Below are positions 29,709-41,577 of a stretch of 64,000 bases of DNA, piece after piece (the stretch's first letter is position 1; each line of letters starts with the position of its first letter). Location of the stretch: the NCBI GenBank assembly GCA_949316235.1, contig OX438745.1, positions 5,709,001 through 5,773,000 of the forward strand, read 5' to 3'. The translations under genes were made by a program, and so were the position numbers. This DNA comes from Oegoconia quadripuncta. Taxonomy: Eukaryota; Arthropoda; Insecta; Lepidoptera; Autostichidae. Below the pieces are notes generated by a model, which saw only the letters and a list, made by a program, of their open reading frames with translations, did not search any database and was not told where the DNA came from.

Positions 29709-30385
29709 GACGACCTGTTTGGTGTAGTGGTTAGAAAATCTGACTGCTATACCAACAGGTGGCGGGTTCGAATCCCGCAAGGGGCATATGTTTGTATGAT
29801 GAATACAGACATGTTTTCCCGAGTTATGAATTCCATTTATATTAGGTCCTTACTTATGTTAATTAATTTCATTAAGACTGTTTTCTCTATACAAACATTT
29901 TTGATCTTTTTTTGGGAACGGCAAATCCAAATTTAGCTAAACTTTGTGTGTATTATCGGATAACATTAAGTATTGACAGCGTTAATTTTTAAAAGTAACC
30001 GCTTTATAAAAGTTTCAACGAATCTAAGAAATGATTATGGGAAGCACAGGAAAAGACCTCTGTTCAAATTTTTTTTATTATGTGATTTAGCCCAGAAATT
30101 AAAAAATATTTCATGTGAAACCTTGAAATAATATTCCATTTTCCAAATAAAAAACAAATTTGGATATAGCTTTGAAAATCGCAGGAAATGGTACATATGA
30201 TTAACGAAGAAAAAAAACTCCAATTTCATAGGTAAAGACCCAATATTTGTATTCATTTCCAAAAAAAATATATGTATTTGTGTAGTTTATCAACCATCTG
30301 GTATCCATAATACAAGTCTAGTTTCTTAGTGTGGAACTAGATGGCGCTGTGTGTATATACAAAAATATTTATTTATTTATTCATC
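29709..30385 (+). repeat. SINE family A interrupted by a MITE
   Basis: The SINE 5' part is 29709-29841 and its 3' part about 30270-30385. Between them is a 402-bp MITE (29842-30243) of the TTAGGTCCTTACC family, copy 2. The SINE is therefore older than this MITE insertion. Confidence 0.8.
29842..30243. mobile_element. MITE, TTAGGTCCTTACC family, copy 2
   Basis: It is nearly the same as 327-741 over its length, with ends TTAGGTCCTTACTTATG and CATAGGTAAAGACCCAA. It is nested in a SINE. Confidence 0.8.
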
Positions 30386-30546
30386 TGTCGGCCGAACTTT
30401 TTGTTCGCCGAGTTTGTTATAGCATAGACCCTAGCGGACAAAATTTTGGGTCCGGCCGACAAAAAGCCCGTACTATGCGCTGACTTTCACGAAAACATCT
30501 AAATAACTTCGTTGTTTTTGAGTTACTATTTATGGGTCTTATACCG

Positions 30547-30926
30547 GTGAGTTTTTTTTACCGTAAGGAAAAAATAGGGCATATTAGGTAAGTGAAATAG
30601 AAGTTATTAGCATAGGTAGTTTTTTTTTTTTCAAAACCATCATCTTGTAAAAGTGAACTAAATCAATTTAATCTGTAATTCATATTAAAGATGTTGCTAT
30701 CATGCGAATTTTAATTGAAACTCATATTTTCTGCAAGTTTTTTAAATTTATTTAATTTAATGATATAATTATGTGCAATGGGCTACATACGCGACCGTCA
30801 AATGCCACAACGTTTTATTATATTGAATGGTTTTAAAGAAAAACAAATTAAATTACATATGCCAATACCTTCTATTACACTTAACTAATATGCCCTATTT
30901 TTTTCCTTACGGGGAAAAAACTCATC
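30547..30926. mobile_element. MITE, TGAGTTTTTTTTACCGTAAGG family, copy 1
   Basis: About 380 bp with inverted ends of roughly 65 bp: GTAAGGAAAAAATAGGGCAT at the left and CTATTTTTTTCCTTACGGGG at the right. A second copy is at 47836-48189. Confidence 0.8.
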
Positions 30927-31547
30927 CAGAATATTACGGTGGCTCTATTTTTTGGGATATAAATTATAATCATAAGTAAACCAGTCTCTGCGCATTATGA
31001 GGAATGAGGATTCAAACAACACGTGACGCCAGAATGCTCACTTAAAATATTGAAAACTACAGTGGCACAATTTTTTCCTTTGGGGACTATTTTATCACAG
31101 TTTTTTGACATTACCGACATAACTGAATTTCTTTGGGATACTAATCACGTAGTACATCTGCCAGCGACTTTTACGTAAGACATGATACGTAATCTGAAAC
31201 ACTAAGATAAGAAAATTTCATGAAATAGAGCATAAAAACTACCTACACCTACAATTTTATGGATGAAGTTTCGATTGATTTTAATAAAACTAATCAATAA
31301 ATAAATAAATATCCTTGGACATACACACAACGCCATCTAGTTCCAGATTAAGCAACTAAATAGAATAAAACACTCATCAGTAAGAATTAAATATTATAGC
31401 TATATTATAAAATAAAATAATATAAAAATTGTAAATAGTACAATAAATAAAAGAAAAGATACCGTCAAAATTCAGCAATACTAAAAAAGTTACAGCACAA
31501 TTTCGTTGCTAAATGGAGTATCACACAACAGAACTGTTCAGGAGTTG

Positions 31548-33567
31548 CTACGCGTTGCGCATGTGGTCTAAACGAGAGACGGCTTCAGGTGAGTCAGGCG
31601 GGGACTTTATGACGAGGGATGTGACTGGTGTAGCCTTTGGAAGCAGAGGTTCCTTGCGATGGCGGACATTGGATACATACTGTTCCCGAGGTTTCTCTAT
31701 CACTTTCTGTTCAACACGGCCTCGTTGCAGCTCGGCTAGGTTGCTAGCTAATTCTGCAGCAGCTTCGCCGTATAGTCTTTGACCTCTGCGTACCTGTGAA
31801 TTGTTTAAGATTATTTTTATATCAAGGTATGTATTGCAGGGAATGATTACTATGGGCTCACGGGTCTTTATCTTTGAAACTAGAACACTTGTTTAACAAT
31901 AGGACAGATACCTCCTGGCAGAGTTGTCTCTACTGCTTCTATATAGGATTTTGAGTTATGCATGGCAATGGCAGAAGCACAGATAAACTATTCCTAGCTA
32001 TTATTTCATCATCAATCTATAAACGTCCCATTACAGAGCACAAGCGCTTCTACAGGAGATGCCCATTCTCCTGTGAAGGAAGGTGTCCATCTCCTCAGCC
32101 CAATGCGGAGAAATAAAAATAAATAATAAAAGCAAACGTTAAATATTGTCTTTTTGTGTTTCAATAATCAAATCCTCTTACCAAACTATTGTGGTGACTG
32201 CGTCACACAATATTGTATAATTGATAAGTTTATACAGTGTAAGAAACTAGGATTAAGTGCTTAGGTATAATGTTGAATATTGTAACATACTTTATATCTA
32301 GTACATAGCATACCTACTTTAATCAGTTTAAGGGAGTTCTTTTCCTACGCAATTAATTTTTATGATTTTATTGTGGAGGCACCAATTGTCTATATAATGG
32401 CTGATCTGGCTACAACCATTTTTGCGTGCCGATAATTGTCTTTATGATTATTATCCTTCCGGAGCCCAGCTTTGTCGGAGGACGACGATCCCAGATGGTA
32501 GAGTTTAGTGTTTGGGGGAAGCATTCTCCTCTGGACAGCAATTCTACGTCTGCCGCCGGTACAATATGTTTTCCCTTTCCGTCTGAGCTTAGCTCCGGAA
32601 GCGATATCATCATATTATTAACTTTATGAAGTCAGATGTAATGGCATCATAATTACGCACACATCACCAACCACCCCACACTATAAATAGTTTAAAATAT
32701 ATGAAATTTCAACGGTTTTGGGTTAAGATAATTAAGTGGTTTGTACCACACTATGCAAGCTATGCATCTTCAATAGTTTAGTTTACCTCCTCTTTTAGTT
32801 CAGCCCTTCGCCGAGATACCCATTCAATCTGCTCCTGCAGCTTCTTGCACTCCTTCTCATTCGATAGCAGGTCCGACCTCAGCGACTCCATGATGTCTCT
32901 GTACCTGACCCTCACATCTTGATCGATGGCGTGCAGGCTCTCGATCTCGTGCTGGGTCTCGCGTATTTTAGACTTCGAAAGGCGAAGGCGACCTTCCTGT
33001 GGGAATAAGGCTAATTATAAGCACTTATATGAAAATCTTCTCAAGTAAGATGATAATAATTCAGATGGCGGACCTTTTGGTATGGACAAGGGTTAGAATG
33101 GATTTTATGCCTACCCACAAATGATAAATTTTAGTGATAAAAGGTCTATCTACAAGTGAACATCGAAATTAGACAATTTCTTTCAACGATACTATGAATT
33201 CAATGACTTTTTTTCATAAAAAATTGGAAAGAATATGAACGAGAATGTTTCACAAAACTGTCTAGTAAGCGAAGGTATATATGTAGTTTATGTAGATATC
33301 AACAATCATCGTCTCTTTTAGTTGGTCCGTAATACCTACATATTAAAGAATACATTAAACCTTCTCAGCGAGTTTCCTGGTCAGGACATCAAGGTGCTCA
33401 TCAAGGCTGTCCTTCTGCTGGACCTCGTAGCTTTGCACCACGTTGTTGTGAGGGCAGAGCCGGTGCACCAGAGCCACATTGCTGGATGGGATCTGCTCCT
33501 GCGTCGGCTGCACAGCGAAAATGATTTGCTTCTTATACTTCCTCGAGAATAGCTGCAAAGTGCGCTT
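31548..33567 (-). CDS. Unidentified coiled-coil protein, last three exons
   Basis: Exons 33567-33361 (69 codons), 32996-32787 (70) and 31793-31548 (81 plus TAG) join in phase 0 to give 220 residues. Acceptors are CAG, CCCACAG and TTCACAG; donors are GTTTAA (weak), GTAAAC. The middle exon is a heptad-rich coiled coil (KIRETQHEIESLHAID, ESLRSDLLSNEKECKKLQEQ). The last exon continues the coil (LYGEAAAELASNLAELQR), then a Pro-rich tail (KSPPDSPEAVSRL). The first of the three has HRLCPHNNVVQSYEV. The upstream exons were not found; a MITE sits directly against the first acceptor. It is probably a cytoskeletal or scaffold protein, but no family is recognised. Confidence 0.75.
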
Positions 33568-33578
33568 CTGCTAACTTA

Positions 33579-33910
33579 GGCCCGTATTAATAAACCATTC
33601 CTAAGATTGAGAACAGTCTTGTTACCGGTCTCAAGTAAACGTTTTGATTAATAAACCTCACTTGAGACCTGAAAAGCACGTGTATACTCAAGCAGTACTC
33701 ACTTGAGAGGTGCGCATATTAATAAACGAAACTCAAGACTGTCATTCATTCGTCGCTGGGGCGAATACTTGAGAAGTGATCTCAGTTAAGTAGACCTCAA
33801 GATTGGTTTTTAAATTAGCACGGAGCTTGAGATAGCGTCAACTGCTTAAGACGCATCTCGGTTGATACAGCCTCAAGACTTGTATTGAGATTGATTTATT
33901 AATACGGGCC
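33579..33910. mobile_element. MITE, GGCCCGTATTAATAAACC family, copy 1
   Basis: 332 bp with perfect outer inverted ends (GGCCCGTATTAATAAA) and a TTA duplication (33576-33578 and 33911-33913). Further copies are at 45699-46023 (inverted) and 46300-46641. Confidence 0.85.
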
Positions 33911-34226
33911 TTACTGACAACATCTGGGACGCAGCCTTTATACCGCGATTAAAACAGATTTTCATAATCAGTTACTGTAAAATGTACTTTTATATACGGT
34001 ATAATAAATGCTTGTGAAATATCACAAGCATTTATTGCTATTCTTTGGATACATTTTGAATCAATTAAGAGAGTAAAACAAAAATAAGTCGAAAGCAATA
34101 AGATAATACAAATTAAACTATTCTGGACTAAATAACTTAAACGATATTTATAGATACTACGGGAAGTAAACACGAAGAAAAGATATCCCCTTTTTTTTCT
34201 CTTGATTGTCACGACCTCGTTCCAAA

Positions 34227-34695
34227 CATTAAAAGTTTAATGCTCGGTACAACATCCACGCTTCACCTTTTTTTTTTTTCGCGGGGAAATGCTTTTACGC
34301 GTACCGCTCGCCTGGGGGACGACGAGACGGTTATGTGGGACTTCCCTCCCTGACGGGAGGGATACCCACTAAAACCCCGCGACGACCTTCTTCGGCAGTA
34401 GGGAGGACCTGGGAACGCATAGGCGGCTCCAGGTCCCCCCCCGCCCCGCCCCCCTTCACAAGGGGAGGCCCATTCCCAGAGGGCGTCAGCGAGCGGTATG
34501 AAGCGCGGCAGGGCCCGATGCGACGACACCCCCCCCGGTCGCTCCGGGGGGTGTCATCCTCTCCCGAACCGCGTCCGACGACTACATCACCCCGAGATGT
34601 AGCCGCCCGCGACCCTCAGACGACGTGTATGGGGGCTAGCGAGCGTTGCGAGCATTAAAAGTTTAATGCTTGGTACAACATCCACGGTTCACCTT
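34227..34695 (-). mobile_element. Retroposon insertion with 43-bp target duplication
   Basis: 43-bp direct repeats (34227-34269 and 34653-34695, two mismatches) flank a GC-rich 383-bp insert. The insert begins with a poly-T tract at 34267-34279, so it is a minus-strand poly(A) tail. That is the signature of target-primed reverse transcription. The insert is a 5'-truncated LINE or similar. Long frames in it (34263-34658) reflect GC-richness and not genes. Confidence 0.8.
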
Positions 34696-34699
34696 ACGA

Positions 34700-36270
34700 A
34701 ATATATAGGTATGAATATAAATGGACATATGACAGGGGTGCGTCCATCGCCGTTAAAACGTGCAAAACATCTGTTGGGGCAACGACACATCAAAGTAGGA
34801 GGAAAACAATTATCTATCTTAACTTCATATCATAGAAAGAAATATCAATATTCCGACGTAAAAAAAATACTTCAGATGACGGCCAACGGCCGCGGCTAAT
34901 CCCAACCAGTTTCTTAAATAAAGTTTTTCCCAGGTAGTGTGACCAATCAAGCAATCACATACGAGTATTTGCCTGGCATATTGTAACATCATGTACGAAA
35001 TTAACCAATAGAACACTGAACAATGAAACATTATAACATCTTATATCACAAATTCATTACATGCATCTCTAATTACATATTTCTTCATTTTTAGAATAAA
35101 CTTATCTTTCTGAATTCTTCATTGCCGCGGGCATTTCAGTAAATGTTTTATTCATTATTCATGGAAATATCCATTAAGTGAGGACCCTTCTTAAAGAATT
35201 GTACACAATCCTAGTTTAACTCGAAGGTTAAGTGATGAGTACATAAACATCACCTCGTAAAGCGCTTATTACACACCATCATCCACCATCATCCTACGTT
35301 CAGAGACTAATTCGGTGAACATTGCTGGGAACATTGCTGGTTGAAGTAAGGATATTCTTAAAGTTAATATAAACTGAAACCTATTTTCTTACCACAAAAA
35401 TACAGAAAATATTTAAAAAAATTATATGGTTGATATAGTTTGTATGAAAACTAAGTAAGTACCTAGTTATAGTGTAATAGTACCAAAAAATATCTATTGC
35501 AAGTTAGTTGCCAACTATCAACGTTATACTCTACCTTGCAAGATCTCCATTTCCATCTAATAAACAGGAGTAGCACTACCAATGCAACCCCCAGGCCAGC
35601 CGCAGTAAAAGTACTGTTCATCCTCGCACACGGCGAATACCATTATACTCCTACCACGGTAACTACCACGATTTTTAAAAAAACATTTTGTTCAACATTT
35701 TTGTAGCTTTTGGTGGATATGACAGCGTCAAAGGGACAGGCTGTCATCGGTTTGAATTTAGAACGTGTGCATTTTTTTTGACTAATTATTTTTTCTATGA
35801 AACCTCTTTTATGAACAAAGGCAAATGGATTTGCAGTACAAATACTTCTACATTACATCCATTTCGTTTTAGTGTTTTCCACGTATATATATAATTTTTC
35901 AATTTTTCTTTTTAATGGAGCTCACTGACTTTCCTGTAATAAATAACTGATAATATGCACAGCAGCGCATGCTTTTCCTTTGAAAGTAATATTTTGTCAA
36001 ATGAAGTAAGATTGTCGTGATCGGACCAAGGCCTACTTTTAACTGACTGTAACACACACACTCTCATGGATACACACACGTACACACACCCCCGCCACAT
36101 ACACACACACACACACGAGATAATTGTCAACATGAAAAGTGCCGTTATTTCACAGCCTTCTTGGATATGAAATAACGGCACGGAGGAATACTGACCACCA
36201 TAACTCAGACTCTATTTTCTTTTAGTTCTGATTCACATTGTGTAAACACTTATAATAATAATATAATAAT
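34700..36270. other. Intergenic, no gene supported
   Basis: AT-rich. A short (AC)n-like stretch lies at 36050-36117. A palindrome, GTGCCGTTATTTCA...TGAAATAACGGCAC, is at 36138-36181. Small open frames lack any domain or splice evidence. Confidence 0.45.
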
Positions 36271-36329
36271 AAATGTCTTTGCAGAAACACACAGCTCACT
36301 CTAGGTCCACAGTAAGCATCTATGCTTGT

Positions 36330-36497
36330 GTTATAGATACCAGATGGTTGATAAACTACACAAATACATTTTTTTTTTTTTTTTTTAAATATATGTATAA
36401 ATGAAAAACATCCTTAACTCGGGAACACATTCATCATACAAACATAATAATATGCCCCTAGCGGGATTCGAACCGAACCGAACAAACAGGTCGTCAC
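36330..36497 (-). repeat. SINE family A, decayed copy
   Basis: ATAGATACCAGATGGTTGATAA and CCCTAGCGGGATTCGAACC on the plus strand are complements of the family A body and B-box. Confidence 0.7.
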
Positions 36498-36864
36498 TGA
36501 ACCTTGGGTATCTATAATTAAACTTGTCAATTCTTGATAACAGTAAGTATTAGGTATTTTGAAATAAATAAATTATTATTATCATTAATGAGATGAAGAA
36601 AGTAATTGATTTTTTATCAATAAACTTTAACTAAAGTTACACAGACCCAACCACGCGTCAAGTTACACAGACAGACTACTCAGCTAATGTATCTGTAGTC
36701 TATCACTCTTATGGAAACATTAAAACAACCTTTGAAGTCGAATTTGTGTGTTTAATAGTTGCGTATAAGTAGGTAAGCTAACTAATGAGAGGCAGAAATT
36801 GAAGTGAGCAATTTCTCGATGTTTTGGTTAATAATAATCTATGCGTAATTTCAGGTATAGTATA

Positions 36865-37689
36865 CAGGGCGTCCCAAAGTTATGGGACATGAAGGGGAAG
36901 TACCTTAAATATTGTAGATAGTGAATTTTGCTCAAAGAAGACTTTATGTTATTTTTAAAAGTTAGTAATTCTGCATTCATAGATTTTCTAAAAATTACTT
37001 GCTTCGGCTGGGAATCGAACCGACTTAAATGTGAAAAAAAAAACACCCTACTTTTATGATGCCAATCGAAAGAATAGCTAAAAAATAATAACTCTGCCTA
37101 AGTAACATAGTATTTTAAAAGAAAGGAACAACATAAAATGATTGAGTCAAATTTCAAGAAAGTTATTTATTGCCGACGACGTTCGAAAAGTAGCGATATT
37201 ATCATTCCAAAGATAGCATTGATTATTCGTAAATAAGTACCCACTTCATAAAATAGGTACTAACATAGTTTTCCTTATTATAAGTGCACGTGTAGATGAA
37301 ATGATAACAAGAGGGATCACATTTTGAGCATTTAATTAATTAATTTCCAAAAAAATACCTACTTAATTGACTACGGCAGTTTCATGTATGTTTTTTATTT
37401 GATTAAAATGATTAATTTCACGTTGTTCCTTTCTTTTAAAATACTATGTTACTTAGGCAGAGTTATTATTTTTTAGCTATTCTTTCGATTGGCATCATAA
37501 AAGTAGGGTGTTTTTTTTTTCACATTTGAGTCGGTTCGATTCCCAGCCGAAGCAAATAATTTTTAGAAAATCTATGAATGCAGAATTACTAACTTTTAAA
37601 AATAACATAAAGTCTTCTTTGAGCAAAATTCACTATCTACGATATTTAAGGTACTTCCCCTTCATGTCCCATAACTTTGGGACGCCCTG
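36865..37689. mobile_element. Fold-back element with 268-bp arms
   Basis: Arms 36865-37132 and 37422-37689 are inverted copies of equal length with about three differences by my reading. The spacer is 289 bp. TATA flanks both sides (36861-36864 and 37690-37693). Ends are CAGGGCGTCCCAAAGTTATG. The same peptide frame therefore appears twice, on opposite strands. It carries a B-box-like GGTTCGATTCCCAGCC in the arms. Confidence 0.9.
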
Positions 37690-37699
37690 TATATAAGTG

Positions 37700-38432
37700 G
37701 AATAGGATTAATCGAAATCCTATTCTAGCTCACCGGCCGGTGTCCCAAATAAATCCATAACTCGTCATGTCGTAACAAATCAAACAATACGAAGCGTACA
37801 AAATTGCCGGTCCATTGTAGTTGTAGCTCATCCATTCACACACCCTACGCTGGGCCGAAACCGCCGCAGCGCCCGTCACGACCCCCGTTTATATCTCCCG
37901 TTAATTTCGAGGGTTAAAATCCCCGAAAAAGTGAGCACTTGCCTTGTTTACAAGGTTTTAGATTTTAATTTAGATTGGGGTTGCATCGGTTTCCCGCGCA
38001 AAATGACGCAAGCGACGCGCGTGATCAACAGAATTAGGTTCTTTTTAGAAGGCAGTTAGGCGTTGAGATCTTTTATGAAGGGTGGATACGGGATATCCAT
38101 TAAAATCGCATTCGTATGTGATCACCTAATACAATATCATCAAGTCCGTGCCCGGGGTGCTTTGTGAATTATTTCGCGGCAATCTGCTCGCGTTTGTGTC
38201 GCGGATTTGTATAATTTCATAATTGGTCGATTTTGACAGTATCAATACCTAACTTATTCTCCAATTGCTAGGTACTATTGTAGGTATTTATAGACACGGC
38301 CAGGATCAAGCTAGGTAGTTATACAGTGTTCATAATATTCTGTACATTACACCCTACCTATTAACCTGTGTTATCTTCTTATATTTAAAAGCTATGCTCT
38401 TGTCGGTGGAGTCCTTTCTACACTGTGTTAGG
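37700..38432. other. Intergenic, no gene supported
   Basis: Two GC-richer patches (37845-37900 and 37990-38020) stand out. No frame, splice pair or repeat boundary can be assigned. Confidence 0.4.
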
Positions 38433-38873
38433 CAGGCTGAAATTTAATACGTATAGTTCCTGGTGATTCGACTCCTGATTTTGACAACTTTCCCTAAGGA
38501 ACCATAGCCCAGTTTTCGGCTAGTTTCGGCTAAATTTTCGGCTAGATTCGGCTATGGTTCCTAATGGAAAGTGGTTTGTAATCACGCGTGAAGTCATCAG
38601 CCGAAAATTGTCGGACTTCCCTACTAAAGGTGCTTTCAGAATTATTTTTTTATGCACAACGGGTTAGCTTTAGGCATTTCACCTGATGTTAAGTGAAGAT
38701 GAGGTGGAAGCGTACTGACCCGGAAACCCCATTGTATTTGGAGTTTACTTTGTATATGGTTAATCGAAAATTTATTAATCGAATTCGACTATGGTTCGTT
38801 GGGGAAAGTTGTTCGCAATCAAGAGTGGCGTCACAAATTAATGAAAATTACACGAATTCAAATTCACTCTGTT
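38433..38873. mobile_element. MITE, ACAGGGTGAAATTCA family, copy 3
   Basis: It is longer than the other copies because of an extra internal segment (38640-38730, containing AACGGGTTAGC...TTTCACCTGATG, a LINE-tail-like piece). Confidence 0.65.
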
Positions 38874-39044
38874 TCGACATCAATACATAATACGGTGATA
38901 TATTAATAATTGTCACTGTCTATGGGTTCTATAATTTAAGGCCCAAGTTAACGTAGTAGGCGACGTTCAGCTGTACCGCTGTTGATCTTGGCTATACAGA
39001 AGTTGTAGTGGGAGGGTGTGGAGGTGGGTCCGCTGTCTATAAAT

Positions 39045-39320
39045 AATAAATAAATAAATAAATATCTTTGCACATACACAGCGCCATCTAGTTCCACACT
39101 AAGCAACTAGGCTTGTACTATAGATACCGGATGGTTGATAAACTACACAAATACTTTTTTTTTGTAAATAAACACACAGGTGACCTGCATGGTCGTTTCA
39201 TCCATAACTCGGGAACACATGTCTGTATTCATCATACAAACATATGCCCCTAGCGGGATTCGAACCCGCGACCTTTTGGTATAGCAGCAGAATTTCTAAC
39301 CACTACATCAAACAGGTCGT
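39045..39320 (-). repeat. SINE family A, minus orientation
   Basis: CCCTAGCGGGATTCGAACCC at 39246 and AACCACTACATCAAACAGG at 39298 are complements of the B and A boxes. The body runs to 39045. Confidence 0.8.
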
Positions 39321-40437
39321 CTATAGATTCCATAAGAAGCGTGTGTTTTACCACAGTACCTAACGCTCGAATTGGCACTCACACAAACGCAATCCCGTGT
39401 GTGGCAATCCTAGCTTTACGTAACCCTTCATGCTCATGCCCTTGACATAACTCATCTGAGGTATAAACCAACCAAGTGAACTAGACAAACCTCAGGACAG
39501 ACAGTACAACAATAAGATACATAGATCGGTGACCTTGATAGATATTTTGAATGGAGGTTCTTGGAACGAAAAAGCTATTTATATGCAATCCAACGACACC
39601 TTGCACTTCTAAATCGGTGAAGCTATCTAGGCTAAAGAAGATAACATAGAAATCTATATATACACGCATAAAGTCACGATCCCCATCCCAAATGGGGTGG
39701 TCAGAGATATCCCAAATATAAGAGTTTGGGTGTTCCAAACATCATGAGTTTTATGCTTGAAACAACATCCACGTTACTCCTTACGAAATATACGAAATGC
39801 ACACGTATAAAATGCGCAAGTTCATGATGCTATTTGTTGCGAAAAGGCACATAGTAGCCTTTTACGATACCCACGGGAAGAGATTGATTGGTTCTATTCT
39901 TTTTATGTACCGAAACCACACTGCATACATACTTACCTATACCCGACAAACATAACCCTCCTTCCTGGGGTAGTAAAGAGCGAACCAACCATCATATTGG
40001 TAATACAACATCTTGACCGAGTATTCAAATCCGAGTGACTGACAGTCTGAATTGATAATTAATTAAAAGAACCGCAATTTGAGTCACATCTGTGCTCATC
40101 AAACAAATCAATGTTTGTATGTCTGTTTATCTGCACCCTACGACTCCACATTTGTCTCGCCCGAGGGCCCATGACTTTGTATAATTGGATCTGCAAACAC
40201 ACTCAACTAACGTGTCAATAGGGCAGTGAATGCTAATTGAATTTTATGGGGCCACTTTAAAATATAATTGTCAATAAAGGTGGCTGTGTCGTACCGTTAC
40301 TACGGTGCTACATTTTATGATCAACCCGATTCTTTCCGCGTGTATTGTACAAGGAAAAAGAAAGTAATGATCGCAATATAGAAGTCACTACGATTATTCT
40401 TGTTCCTACAAATCGAAGGAAGTAAACTTTGAAATCA

Positions 40438-40580
40438 ACCTGTTTGGTGTAGTGGTTGGCAACTCTGACTGCTATACCAAAAGGTCGTGGGTTCAATCCC
40501 GCTAGTGGCATATTTTTATATGATGAATACAGACATGTGTTTCCGAGTTATGGATGTTTTTCATTTATATATTTAGTTAT
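40438..40580 (+). repeat. SINE family A, 3'-shortened
   Basis: CCTGTTTGGTGTAGTGGTTG, then TCGTGGGTTCAATCCCGCTA. It ends near 40575, where a LINE tail begins. Confidence 0.75.
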
Positions 40581-40583
40581 TTA

Positions 40584-41130
40584 CAATACAATACAATACA
40601 AATACACTTTATTGTACAAAAGAAGAACATACATTTTACAAAACACAATACTGATAAGAGTACAATTACGCGGCCTTATCACTAAAAGCGATCTCTTCCA
40701 GGCAACCTTTGGGTGTAGGAGTATAACTTTATAGAACAGGCAGGTTGTGCAAAATACGGATGCAGATATGAAATACCTACATAATCAATTACTTATGTAA
40801 TAAATAAAAACTAAAACCATACATTTATACATATATATATTATATATACATAAATAGCTATATATATACATATAGATGGATACCACATACATAAAATAAT
40901 ACACACATAAGTACCTTATAAATATATAATAAAATAATGAAAGAATTTGTAAAGCAAAATTACTAGTTAATTAATGATGGCCAGTGAGAAGAAAAAAAAA
41001 ATAATAATAACAATAAGGAGAAAGAGTAGATTAAAGGATTAAAAAAAGCTCTTTAACTCCTGTCTTGAAAACATTCAAAGACTGAGCACGTCTGATGGAT
41101 TCAGGTAGAGAGTTCCACAGACTTATTATT
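40584..41130 (-). repeat. LINE 3' end, interrupted by a SINE
   Basis: The minus strand encodes WNSLPESIRRAQSLNVFKTG near 41045-41125, the typical last segment of a LINE reverse transcriptase frame. The tail runs to ACACTTTATTGTAC at about 40600. A SINE B copy (41145-41340) sits against or inside the coding end. Confidence 0.65.
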
Positions 41131-41144
41131 TTTTTTTTTTTTTC

Positions 41145-41340
41145 ATATTTCAGACACTTACACCAATCATCTAGTCCCAAACTAAGCAAAGCTTGTGCTA
41201 TGGATACTAAATAACGGATAAACATACATAAATATTTATACAAACATCCAAGACTAGGGAAATAAATGTTCGTATTCATCACACAAACATTGGTTTGGAA
41301 ACCGTTGGTTTCGCTGATAGGGTCACTATCCACTATTTGT
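41145..41340 (-). repeat. SINE family B, copy 2
   Basis: TTACACCAATCATCTAGTCC at the left and CGTTGGTTTCGCTGATAGGG at the right, complements of the family B ends. Part of the B-box region is deleted. Confidence 0.75.
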
Positions 41341-41577
41341 GGAGATTATCCATCATCTGGTATCAAAAAAACAAGCCTGGTTGCTTAATGTGGAACTAAA
41401 TGGTGCTATGTGTATGTGCAAAAATATTAATTTAATATTATTTTATTTATTAATTTACAGCGGGTCAATTATAAAACACATCAAAGTAGAAAACAACGGT
41501 TATTAAAATCACAAACTTGAAAATATAAGCGGTTAGAAATGATAGTTTTATTGAGAGTAGATTCTTAATGTTAGATT

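Noticed and set aside
29780..29800. Possible tRNA gene (B-box GGTTCGAATCCCGC)
   Set aside because: The same word occurs in many SINE copies (27850, 51205, and complements at 29227 and 39246); no cloverleaf arms are preserved.
33322..33552. 76-residue plus-strand frame
   Set aside because: Antisense to the supported coiled-coil exon 33361-33567, which splices in phase with its neighbours.
34263..34658. Long overlapping frames on both strands
   Set aside because: Product of GC-rich retroposon sequence lying between the 43-bp duplications; no recognisable protein.
36828..37696. Two copies of a 62-72-residue protein on opposite strands
   Set aside because: They are the two arms of the fold-back element; the repetition is DNA-level, not a gene pair.
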